Shown: positions 6,103 to 13,237 of the stretch, piece by piece | Numbering within the stretch: the stretch's first letter is position 1 | How the letters are laid out: every line of letters begins with the position of its first letter | NCBI GenBank assembly: GCA_964599655.1 | Contig: CAZRGV010000112.1 | Coordinates: 1 to 20,633, forward strand | Direction: 5' to 3' | Length of the DNA stretch: 20,633 nt | DNA from: CAZRGV01 sp964599655 | GTDB lineage: Bacteria; Planctomycetota; Planctomycetia; Isosphaerales; Isosphaeraceae | The notes under the pieces: model-generated | Told to the model about the DNA's origin: nothing | The model's input: only the letters and a program-made list of their open reading frames with translations | Databases searched by the model: none | Program-made: the position numbers and the translations under genes

Positions 6103-8670
6103 ATGGTCGACCCGCGAGAGTCGCGATTCTGGCAAGCGGCGGTCCGTAGCGGCCTGATCGATGCCGCGGCGATGAACGCTTGCTGGGAGGAGATTCCACA
6201 GGAAAAGCGCACCGCGGACGCCATCGACCGGCGACTGGCGAGACAGGCGGTCAGCTCCGGGCGAATGACTCTCTGGCAGGCGCAGCAGATCCTGGCGGGC
6301 CGGTTCCAGGGGCTACGAATCGACCGCTACGTGTTGCTCGACCTGATTGGACAAGGGGGGATGGGCCGGGTTTACCTCGCCCAGGATACCCGGCTTGGCC
6401 GCAAGGTCGCGGTGAAAGTGCTCTCCCGGGAGCGCATGAACAACCCGAGAGCCGTGGCCAGATTCCGCCGCGAGGCGAAGGTCGGCGCGCAGCTTCAGCA
6501 TGAGAACCTGGTCCGGATCTACGATGAGGGAGAGGCGCACGGGGTCCACTACCTGGTGATGGAGTACATCATCGGCAAGACCGTGGGTCACCTGATCGCC
6601 GAGGAGGGCCGACTCGATCCGGCGAAGGCCGCCTCCCTGGCTCGACAGGTGGCACACGGCCTCGAACACCTCCATGAGAAGGGCCTTCTCCATCGTGACA
6701 TCAACCCGATGAACATTCTGGTCGACCGGGACGGGACCGCCAAGCTCACGGACCTCGGCCTTGCCATCGACCTGGAGGACGAGGAAGACGTGGTGACCCG
6801 GGAGGGGGCCACTGTCGGTACGTTCGACTATATCTCGCCCGAACAGGCCCGGCACTCCCGGCAGGTGGATGTCCGGAGCGATATCTATTCGCTGGGGTGC
6901 TCGCTTTACCATATGATCGCGGGCCGTGTCCCCTTTCCAGCCCCGAGCCTGCCCGAGAAGCTGTTCGCCCACCAGTCGAAGGAGCCAGAGCCGCTGACCA
7001 AGCTGGTCCCCGGTGTGCCGGAAGGACTCGATGCGGTGGTTCGCAAGATGATGAGCAAGCGGCCCGAGGATCGGTATCAGACACCCTCGGCGGTGGCTCG
7101 GGCCCTCCAGCCCTTCGCGGCGATACCAGTCAAGACGATCACCGGAAGTATCGACGACATGACGAGGGAGGCCCCGATTTCGCCCACGGTGCCGGTTCCC
7201 GAGTCACGCCAGAGCTCGACCGAGGTTCCAACCCAGGTCGTCACGAACGGAGTGCTGCAAGTCTCGAAGCGGTCGGGATCGGACGTGGATCTACCGATCA
7301 TCACAACGCCGGAGTCGAAGCCGTTGGCGCCGGAACTGAACTCCGATCCCATGGACTTCATGCCCAAGATCGATTTTGGGCCGGAAGCACCGTTATCGGA
7401 CAGCTTGTCCTCAGTACGGTCCGCCAGCGACGAGATCCCTTCGTATCCTCGATGGCTTGTCCCAGGTGGGCTTGCCTTGCTGGTGATGGTTGCGATCGTG
7501 CTGGGCGGGTTCTTCCTGCTCCGCGGCTCGGGGTCGGAAGGTGCCGGCGCGCCTGTGGCCTCAGATGGCGGAAAGTCGGGCGGGACATCGACCAAGAATA
7601 CGCAGGAGTATGTCCCCCTGTCCGACATCACGGTCGTGTATGGCAGTGGCGACGTGACGTCCGTCAGCGACCTTCACCAGGCAATCCAACTCGCGATGGG
7701 CAAACCGGCCGCGATCGTGCTTCATAACACCAAGCCGATGAACTTTGAGGCGACGAAGCCACTGATCATTTCGAGCGGGGAGTTAACGATCCGGGCGGCG
7801 CCTGGCGTCCGTCCCGTGCTAGGAATCGCTTTCCGGGGGCCTGGCACGTTTTTCCAGGTCAACCCAAACAGCTCGTTGCGCCTGATCGGCCTGACCTTCC
7901 AGACCGAGTGCGACAACACGCCGGCACGACCCGCGACACTGATCGACGCCAAGGGCAAGTTGGAACTCCAGCGTTGCGCTTTCTCGACCTCGAGTCAGGA
8001 CCGACGACTCCGGATCGTCTCGGCCGAAGGGTTGGAAACAAGGATCACAGGTTGCTGGTTCGAAGGATTCGATTCGCCGATCGCGTTGCATGCGTTTCCC
8101 GGCTCTCGAACGCGGCTGGAACAGTGCATGCTGATTCGCCACGGAGCGGCCAGCACGGTCTCGGCGTGGCCGATCACCATCACCAGTCGTCCGCTCGCTT
8201 CGAAGAACCAGAATCACACACTCGTGCTCGACCATTGTACGATTGTTGGGTCAGGGCTTCTCCGCGCCGAGGGATTCGACGAGAAGACCCCCTTGACCGT
8301 GAAGGTTTTTGACACGGTGGCGAGTGTCAAGTCACTCCTGATGTGGAGCGAGAACTACCCAGAGGGATTGAACTGGGACGGTCGGGGGAACGTCTACGAC
8401 CTCTCGACACCAGAAAACTGGGTGGTCGTACCTGCCGAGGGGACCAAGGCCGCGCCAAAGAGTCCGAGAGGTCTCAAGGATTGGGCGCAAGGCGCGATTC
8501 ATGAAGTGGAAAGTCAGGCGATCGACCTGACGTTCGCCGATGCGTCGCCCGACGAGGGACACACGCCTTCGGATTACGCGGTCACAAACGTCCCCTCACC
8601 CAGACCGGGCGCGGACCCCTCGCAGGTCGGGCCACCCGGCAGTACAACCTCGGTCGCCAGAAAGAGATAG
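6103..8670 (+). CDS. Transmembrane Ser/Thr protein kinase with beta-helix-like outer domain (kinase 1)
   Basis: The 855-residue product has four parts. An N-terminal helical segment (1-75) contains L-W-Q-A-Q-Q-I-L-A-G-R, a pre-kinase motif common in planctomycete kinases. A Hanks-type kinase domain spans about 76-345: glycine loop GQGGMG (83-88), V-A-V-K with Lys105, catalytic loop H-R-D-I-N-P-M-N (197-204, Asp199), D-L-G (217-219) and S-P-E-Q. Position 201, normally Lys, is Asn. A Pro/Ser-rich linker leads to one membrane span (about 451-475). The outer part (about 500-760) has short strand repeats such as S-S-L-R-L-I-G-L-T-F, K-L-E-L-Q-R-C-A-F and T-R-I-T-G-C-W-F, resembling a right-handed beta-helix. 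It should phosphorylate cytoplasmic proteins in response to an outside signal; ligand and targets are unknown. It stands alone on its strand and converges on the anti-sigma-like gene 25 bp away. Confidence 0.93.
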   Translation: MVDPRESRFWQAAVRSGLIDAAAMNACWEEIPQEKRTADAIDRRLARQAVSSGRMTLWQAQQILAGRFQGLRIDRYVLLDLIGQGGMGRVYLAQDTRLGRKVAVKVLSRERMNNPRAVARFRREAKVGAQLQHENLVRIYDEGEAHGVHYLVMEYIIGKTVGHLIAEEGRLDPAKAASLARQVAHGLEHLHEKGLLHRDINPMNILVDRDGTAKLTDLGLAIDLEDEEDVVTREGATVGTFDYISPEQARHSRQVDVRSDIYSLGCSLYHMIAGRVPFPAPSLPEKLFAHQSKEPEPLTKLVPGVPEGLDAVVRKMMSKRPEDRYQTPSAVARALQPFAAIPVKTITGSIDDMTREAPISPTVPVPESRQSSTEVPTQVVTNGVLQVSKRSGSDVDLPIITTPESKPLAPELNSDPMDFMPKIDFGPEAPLSDSLSSVRSASDEIPSYPRWLVPGGLALLVMVAIVLGGFFLLRGSGSEGAGAPVASDGGKSGGTSTKNTQEYVPLSDITVVYGSGDVTSVSDLHQAIQLAMGKPAAIVLHNTKPMNFEATKPLIISSGELTIRAAPGVRPVLGIAFRGPGTFFQVNPNSSLRLIGLTFQTECDNTPARPATLIDAKGKLELQRCAFSTSSQDRRLRIVSAEGLETRITGCWFEGFDSPIALHAFPGSRTRLEQCMLIRHGAASTVSAWPITITSRPLASKNQNHTLVLDHCTIVGSGLLRAEGFDEKTPLTVKVFDTVASVKSLLMWSENYPEGLNWDGRGNVYDLSTPENWVVVPAEGTKAAPKSPRGLKDWAQGAIHEVESQAIDLTFADASPDEGHTPSDYAVTNVPSPRPGADPSQVGPPGSTTSVARKR

Positions 8671-8673
8671 ACG

Positions 8674-8693
8674 CGAGCCGAGGTCGCGGCTCG
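8674..8693. terminator. Hairpin between convergent genes, possible two-way terminator
   Basis: CGAGCCG (8674-8680) pairs perfectly with CGGCTCG (8687-8693) around a 6-nt loop. It fills nearly all of the 25-bp gap between the kinase 1 stop (8670) and the anti-sigma-like stop (8696), where a shared terminator would sit. Neither side has a strong T-run, so efficiency is uncertain. Confidence 0.5.
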
Positions 8694-8695
8694 AC

Positions 8696-9112
8696 TCAAA
8701 ACTCGCCCGAGAGCAGGTGTCGGCTGGAGTGGAAGATCCGTTTCTGGCGATCGCGCGCGTTGACCGGGCCGATCGGATCGGCCTTTCCTTTCAGATCGGC
8801 GAGATTAGCCCGGCAGAACGGGCAAGCGACCACGTTGAGATGGAAGGTCAAATAGTCGGCGTGTGGCGGGTCCAGCACGTCGAGAAGGTAACTGCCTAGC
8901 TGTTCTCGACTCGGGCAGGTCAGTCGGTTTCGTCTCCAGATGGCTCCGAGCGTGTGCAAGGTTGGGTCCGACCGATCTTGCCGCACATTCTCCAGTTGAG
9001 CGCGAAGCTCCGCCGAATCCCGGAGGGCCTTCTCGACCCGTGCCATCTCTCCCGACGGCAAGGTCTCGGCCAGGTATTGTCGGAGCAGCTCGTCGTCAAT
9101 CGGCTGGGACAT
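8696..9112 (-). CDS. Putative zinc-finger anti-sigma factor paired with the ECF sigma gene
   Basis: The 138-residue soluble product follows the ECF sigma gene on the same strand after 38 bp, the usual place for its regulator. Residues 69-104 resemble the ZAS anti-sigma fold, with His91, Cys97 and Cys100 as likely metal ligands and Cys66 nearby. The spacing is H-x5-C-x2-C, not the usual H-x3-C-x2-C. Residues 8-40 look like a second copy of the fold without the ligands. There is no membrane span, so it would act in the cytoplasm. ATG 9112 is preferred because GAGGG sits about 5 nt upstream; ATG 9136 (8 residues longer) has no visible ribosome-binding site. Binding and inhibiting the neighbouring sigma factor is inferred from family and position; a role as another sigma-linked adaptor is possible. 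Confidence 0.75.
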   Translation of the reverse strand: MSQPIDDELLRQYLAETLPSGEMARVEKALRDSAELRAQLENVRQDRSDPTLHTLGAIWRRNRLTCPSREQLGSYLLDVLDPPHADYLTFHLNVVACPFCRANLADLKGKADPIGPVNARDRQKRIFHSSRHLLSGEF

Positions 9113-9150
9113 GCGGCCCTCGGCGTGAATGTCCATGAAGCAATTGCGTA

Positions 9151-9777
9151 TCAACTCAGATGATCGTCCAGGCTCATGCCGGCGCGACGAGCCATGTCCT
9201 TCAGACGCCCAATCGTCTGGAACTTGTAGCTGGCGACGGCCTGTTCGGTCAGGCCGAGGTACTTGGCGACGTCCTTGTTGGCCCATCCCTTCACGATCAG
9301 CAATTCGAGGCAGCGAAGCCGGTCGAAGTCGCCACGCGCCATCCAGTCGTGAACAAGCTGTCCGAGGGACTCGGTCAGGAGTGCTTCCTCGGCCTGTCGC
9401 CGCTCATCGCTTCGGGCGATGCTGGAGGCGGCGCGGATTGGGCCGGGCACCTCGTCCAGCGGGCGTCCCTGGTCGTCGGAGCCGAACTGGTCGATCGGGC
9501 GACGCCCTTGCTTGCGGAGGTGGTCGGTCAGCTTGTGGGCCGCGATCGAAAACAGGTAGGCCTCGAGATCACGCTCCGGGTCGTAGTGGGGCAGGCTTGT
9601 GAGGAAGCCGACGAAGGTTTCCTGAACCGTATCCTCGCTGGCGGCTCGATCGTGCAAGCGGCTGTCCACGAAGGCGAGGAGGCGCCCTTCGTAGCGTTCG
9701 ATCAGCTGGTGCCAGGCCTGGGTATCGCCGGCGCGGACCTGGCGGATCAGGAGTTTCTCGGCGTCACTGGTCGCCAT
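9151..9777 (-). CDS. ECF-type RNA polymerase sigma factor
   Basis: The 208-residue length and two-domain layout are typical of ECF sigma factors, which direct RNA polymerase to a small set of stress or signal promoters. Region 2 spans about 19-93, with the E-D-T-V-Q-E-T-F-V helix (48-56) and a region 2.4-like A-A-H-K-L-T-D-H-L-R-K-Q. Region 4 spans about 150-195, with the helix-turn-helix K-D-V-A-K-Y-L-G-L-T-E-Q-A-V (168-181). A 60-residue linker separates the two. The anti-sigma-like gene lies 38 bp downstream. Planctomycetes have ECF groups associated with Ser/Thr kinase genes, which fits the two kinases nearby. The ATG at 9777 lacks a clear ribosome-binding site. Target promoters cannot be told from the window. 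Confidence 0.93.
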   Translation of the reverse strand: MATSDAEKLLIRQVRAGDTQAWHQLIERYEGRLLAFVDSRLHDRAASEDTVQETFVGFLTSLPHYDPERDLEAYLFSIAAHKLTDHLRKQGRRPIDQFGSDDQGRPLDEVPGPIRAASSIARSDERRQAEEALLTESLGQLVHDWMARGDFDRLRCLELLIVKGWANKDVAKYLGLTEQAVASYKFQTIGRLKDMARRAGMSLDDHLS

Positions 9778-9825
9778 GGGTCGGGTGGTTTCCGGGGATT
9801 GGCTCGGGCCCGAGACAACTCTTGT

Positions 9826-9831
9826 ATTCTA
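9826..9831 (-). promoter_or_regulatory. TAGAAT, candidate -10 element of the ECF sigma gene
   Basis: On the minus strand TAGAAT (5/6 to TATAAT) lies 48 bp before the ATG at 9777. No good TTGACA-like -35 is found 16-18 bp upstream. The same hexamer occurs before the kinase 2 and FHA genes, which is the main reason for listing it. Confidence 0.35.
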
Positions 9832-9946
9832 AACACGCCGGGATCGCTCTGCCTACCATCCGCGAGGGACATCAACGGACGGCCCGAAAACACGCACGCC
9901 GAGGCCGGCAGATCCGCCGCCCCGGCGAGCGAGAGTCCTCGCGAGG

Positions 9947-10327
9947 TCAGAGGAGGTCGCGGAAGATGTCAAACGGCCGCCGCTTCGTTTCGAATCCGTG
10001 GAGTTTTCGATACGACCAGAAGGCCAGCATGCCAATCGGGGGAAGAACAATCAGGAGGAGGGCCCAGATCGCCTTGTCGTAACGGCCGGGAAAGACCTCG
10101 TCCTCAAGCCGCATGAGCGTGACGAAGTCATGCACCCAGGCTGCGACGAAAGCCAGCATCAACGCCAGGATCGCCAGGGCCAGAGCCGCCGGCAGGATCA
10201 CGACCAGGATCAGGAGCCCGAGGGCAATGAACAAAGCCAGGTGCCAGCCGTCGAGCTCTCGCCAGAGGCGAACAGCCTCGGTTCGAACGGTGGTCAGGCC
10301 ATCTTTCAGGGTTTGGGCGAAGTCCAT
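9947..10327 (-). CDS. Small membrane protein with PLDc_N-like C-terminal segment
   Basis: The 126-residue product has an amphipathic N-terminus, one or two membrane spans between about 28 and 66, and a further hydrophobic segment at about 87-105. The last part (D-K-A-I-W-A-L-L-L-I-V-L-P-P-I-G, then W-S-Y-R-K-L) resembles the PLDc_N membrane segment at the start of cardiolipin synthases, but no phospholipase D catalytic domain follows. ATG 10327 has GGAG about 9 nt upstream. It starts 16 bp after the preceding minus-strand gene stops, so the two are probably co-transcribed. The function is unknown, perhaps envelope-associated. Confidence 0.75.
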   Translation of the reverse strand: MDFAQTLKDGLTTVRTEAVRLWRELDGWHLALFIALGLLILVVILPAALALAILALMLAFVAAWVHDFVTLMRLEDEVFPGRYDKAIWALLLIVLPPIGMLAFWSYRKLHGFETKRRPFDIFRDLL

Positions 10328-10343
10328 CGAGGGTTCTCCGGCG

Positions 10344-11042
10344 TCAAGAAATCCATTGGTAGAGAAGCACGCCGGCCGCGCCCACCGACGCCGCGGCGAT
10401 CAGTCGAAGCCGGTTGGTGTAGTAGCCCCTCGTTGCCTCGTCGGTCCGGATGTAACCGGCCAAAGTTGCCAGACAGACCAGGAGGAAGGCCAGACCCGCC
10501 GCGAGGATTCCGAGACGGTGGCTCGCAACCTGCCTGTGGTATTCTTTTAAAAGTTTCGCCTTATGATCTCTTGAGAAATCGACGGTGGCCTTGGCGAGGT
10601 AGAGGTCTCCATAATCCCGATGATCCGCTAGTTCGACCGCGGGCGGGGTTAGGATCATGCGATCGACCATCCGCTTCGGAGCCTTCCACGATAGGGGGAC
10701 GTTGGCCTCGGCAAGCCAGTCGGAAACGGCCTGGTCGAGCTGTCTTCGCAGGTCGTTCAGAGCGCGGTCCTCGTTGGCCATGAGGTTGCTCGTCACGGTC
10801 CGAACGGTCCCCGCATGATCCGCCACGTCGGTCGCTGGCTTCGGGTCGGAGGCGACGACTCGATGTGGGAGGATCGGTGATTCCGGCTTCAAGGGAGATG
10901 AAGGGGGCACCGGGGGTTCGGGAAACGCGAACGAGGGCGGTAGCGGATCGAATTCAGGTCGGTGTGGTGCCTGGGTCAATCGATCCAACGCCACGAATCC
11001 GAGCGGCGTCAGTACAAGGACCAGGAGGATGAGTCGCTTCAT
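10344..11042 (-). CDS. Hypothetical membrane protein with proline-rich periplasmic segment
   Basis: I do not recognise a named family for this 232-residue product. It begins with K-R-L-I-L-L-V-L-V-L-T-P-L-G, a signal peptide or membrane anchor (about 2-20). A Pro-rich stretch follows (about 30-65), then a charged helical region (about 80-175). Two membrane spans at about 178-200 and 212-229 flank a short loop, T-D-E-A-T-R-G-Y-Y-T. ATG 11042 is preferred over a TTG three codons upstream because AAGGA lies 9 nt before it. It sits between kinase 2 and the small PLDc_N-like protein in a same-strand run, so it may belong to the same envelope-signalling unit. That is inferred from position only. 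Confidence 0.72.
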   Translation of the reverse strand: MKRLILLVLVLTPLGFVALDRLTQAPHRPEFDPLPPSFAFPEPPVPPSSPLKPESPILPHRVVASDPKPATDVADHAGTVRTVTSNLMANEDRALNDLRRQLDQAVSDWLAEANVPLSWKAPKRMVDRMILTPPAVELADHRDYGDLYLAKATVDFSRDHKAKLLKEYHRQVASHRLGILAAGLAFLLVCLATLAGYIRTDEATRGYYTNRLRLIAAASVGAAGVLLYQWIS

Positions 11043-11117
11043 GGGTTCCAATCCTTGCCGAGTCCGGCCCGGAACGACGGAGATGTCGGGCCAAGTGCGT
11101 CAGAACGTGATTCGATC

Positions 11118-11184
11118 GAGCCCGCGCTGGATTGAGTGGAACCCCGAGGTTTGGGGTTCGGGGCCCGCGCCCGATCGCGGGCTC
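11118..11184 (-). other. Alternative hairpins between kinase 2 and the next gene
   Basis: The gap after the kinase 2 stop codon holds two adjacent 7-bp hairpins: GCCCGCG/CGCGGGC at 11163-11182 and GAACCCC/GGGGTTC at 11139-11159. In addition GAGCCCGCG at 11118-11126 is a perfect 9-bp partner of CGCGGGCTC at 11176-11184, which is also one arm of the first hairpin. The local and distant pairings exclude each other, as in an attenuator. No U-run follows. Stems of this length occur by chance in GC-rich DNA, so function is uncertain. Confidence 0.35.
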
Positions 11185-13120
11185 AGGACGCTTTCGCTCG
11201 ACCGAGGGCTTCGGCGTACCGCGCGTAGGCCGCCGCTTGTTTATCCCAGGGACTGGAGAACTGGGCCACGATGGGCACTATGGTGACCACGATCATTCCC
11301 CAGGGCTGGGGAACGGGCCAGAAGGATCCAACCAGTCCACCGATCACGCAGGCGGCGACCACGGGGAAGATGCGAAAGCGGGCTTTTCGGTCGCGAGCCA
11401 CGACTTTCCAGTATCGGTTCAGGCCGAAGGCCACGGCGAAGTAAGTCGCCAGGGCGATCGGTAGAACCATCTGAGGCTGCACCACAGGCTGGAGGGACGA
11501 GGTGAACTCGCGGCTAAATGGTGTTTCACTCCAGCCGCCCGGTGGTAATCCGAGATGGGCCCAGTAGGCGAGGCCAGCGCCGAGGGTGCCGACCAGAAGG
11601 CCGACGACCATCATCACCAGTCGCTTCGCGCCGGCGGAGACGACGTGTCCTTCCCAGATCTTCGACGGGATCATCACTCCCCAGCTTCCCAGCAAGGTCA
11701 TGGCGAAGAGCAGGGCGAGCTCCGCCGGGTGCTGAGGATGCCAGTCGCCGAAGACCTCGAACATCGGTACGGAGAACAGGCTCGCCAGTCCGGCCAGCGG
11801 GGCGGCGAGCAGCATGGAGGTGGACAGTTCCGCCACCTTCATCCGGGTGCTCGGAATGGGCGGCTCGGCCGGTGGAGGTTCGGGAACTGGGGACGGGCGG
11901 GGCCGGTTCACGGCAGTCGCAACGGGCCTTCGAGGCGCGGGCGGCGGTGGCATGGGAGCCGGCGAGGGCCGTCGATGGTTATTCTGGGCCACTGGTTGAA
12001 TTCGGGCCGCCTGTCGCTTCGGGCAGGCGTTCCTGAGCCACTGCTGGATCGAAGCGCGTCGGGTTCGAGGCGGTCGCGTGTCGGGACCAATGTAAAAGAC
12101 CGGCTCTTCGGTCCCGATGTGAAGGACCTCTTCCACGGGCGGGGGCGCCGCTGCTTGTGCTGCGCCCGTCGGTAGGAGGAGGCCGGACTTGTTATCGCCG
12201 ATGAACCGGACTTCCGGTTCCCTCGGGGTGTCGCCGGGAAGCAAAAGATCGGTCACCCGAGCGGGGCGATGGTTCGGATCCTTGGCCAGGGCCCGAGCGA
12301 CGATGGATTTGTACGGGTCGGGCAAGGGGCTTAGGTCAGGACGACTGGTCAGGTGCTTCATCAGCACCTCGCCCACCGACTCGCCGTCGAACGGAACCCG
12401 GCCGGTGATCATCTCGTAAAGGATCACACCGATCGCGTAGATATCAATCGGCTGGTGATACTTGCCCGTCGAGATCTCCGGCGCCATGTAGTGGCAGGTT
12501 CCGACGCTCTCGGAGTGACCGGGCTCCCGGCTATTCGTGATTGCCTTGGAGAGGCCGTAGTCGCCGATCTTGACGACACCTTCCTCCATGAAGAGGTTGG
12601 CCGGCTTGAGGTCGCGATGGACAATGCCGTGATCGTGAAGGTAGGCCACACCGTCGACCAGTTGCTTCAGCCACAAGCGGACCTCGGTCAATGGCAGACC
12701 GCTCGGGTGCTTCTGCAGGATGCTGGCCAGGCTCGGGCCCGAGACGTACTCCATGATGACGAAGGTATCCCCCTCGTCATTGGACCGGAGGTCGTGGATC
12801 GTGATGAGGTGCGAGTTCTTGAGGTTCATGCACTGCATGACCCCCCGTCGCTCGACCTCGAGGTTCCGCGTAATGAGCTTCAGGGCGACTTCCTTGCCGG
12901 CGTCGGAGGTCGCGTAGTACACCTCGCCGAATCCACCGCGGCCGATGGCCCGCTTGATGGTATAACCCTCCAGTGGTCTGGCGCCTGAGCTGAAGGTGTA
13001 TCGGTGCTGGGCACGGATCGGCGACTCCGGGGCGGTGGGATCGCCCTCGGAACCGTTCGGCTGATAAGGGATCGTCTCGTCCATGGCCGCGCCTCGCGGG
13101 TCTCGGGCGGTCGCGTTCAT
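11183..13120 (-). CDS. Ser/Thr protein kinase with multi-span C-terminal membrane domain (kinase 2)
   Basis: From ATG 13120 the product is 645 residues. The Hanks-type kinase domain (about 52-300) has all key elements: G-R-G-G-F-G (about 60-65), V-A-L-K with Lys81, H-R-D-L-K-P-A-N with Asp170, Lys172 and Asn175, D-Y-G (187-189, in place of DFG) and M-A-P-E. A Pro/Arg-rich linker (about 330-440) leads to roughly six hydrophobic spans, so the kinase faces the cytoplasm and the C-terminus lies in the membrane. Starts at 13186, 13120 and 13084 share the frame. 13120 has GAGGAG 11 nt upstream, 13084 has GAGG 7 nt upstream, and 13186 has none but coincides with the predicted transcription start. 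The FHA gene lies directly upstream on the same strand, a common kinase-reader pairing. It should be catalytically active; the signal is unknown. Confidence 0.92.
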   Translation of the reverse strand: MNATARDPRGAAMDETIPYQPNGSEGDPTAPESPIRAQHRYTFSSGARPLEGYTIKRAIGRGGFGEVYYATSDAGKEVALKLITRNLEVERRGVMQCMNLKNSHLITIHDLRSNDEGDTFVIMEYVSGPSLASILQKHPSGLPLTEVRLWLKQLVDGVAYLHDHGIVHRDLKPANLFMEEGVVKIGDYGLSKAITNSREPGHSESVGTCHYMAPEISTGKYHQPIDIYAIGVILYEMITGRVPFDGESVGEVLMKHLTSRPDLSPLPDPYKSIVARALAKDPNHRPARVTDLLLPGDTPREPEVRFIGDNKSGLLLPTGAAQAAAPPPVEEVLHIGTEEPVFYIGPDTRPPRTRRASIQQWLRNACPKRQAARIQPVAQNNHRRPSPAPMPPPPAPRRPVATAVNRPRPSPVPEPPPAEPPIPSTRMKVAELSTSMLLAAPLAGLASLFSVPMFEVFGDWHPQHPAELALLFAMTLLGSWGVMIPSKIWEGHVVSAGAKRLVMMVVGLLVGTLGAGLAYWAHLGLPPGGWSETPFSREFTSSLQPVVQPQMVLPIALATYFAVAFGLNRYWKVVARDRKARFRIFPVVAACVIGGLVGSFWPVPQPWGMIVVTIVPIVAQFSSPWDKQAAAYARYAEALGRAKAS

Positions 13121-13192
13121 CGGGAAGGACACTCCTCGGCGACGAGTCGGGCTCGCGTCATGTTCAGAGACATTCGGCGAGGCCATGGATTT

Positions 13193-13201
13193 ATTCTAAC
13201 A
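13193..13201 (-). promoter_or_regulatory. Extended -10 promoter element before kinase 2
   Basis: On the minus strand TGTTAGAAT matches the extended -10 form TGnTATAAT with one mismatch. It lies in the 50-bp gap after the FHA gene, in an AT-rich spot. Transcription would start near 13186. This would let kinase 2 be expressed separately from the FHA gene. No good -35 was seen, as expected for an extended -10. Confidence 0.45.
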
Positions 13202-13237
13202 ACCAAAACGCGCTTTTTTCATAACGATTCTGCCCGG

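Noticed and set aside
9160..10116. Plus-strand frame of about 318 codons across the ECF sigma gene
   Set aside because: It is antisense to a gene with clear sigma regions 2 and 4 and shows no family features of its own.
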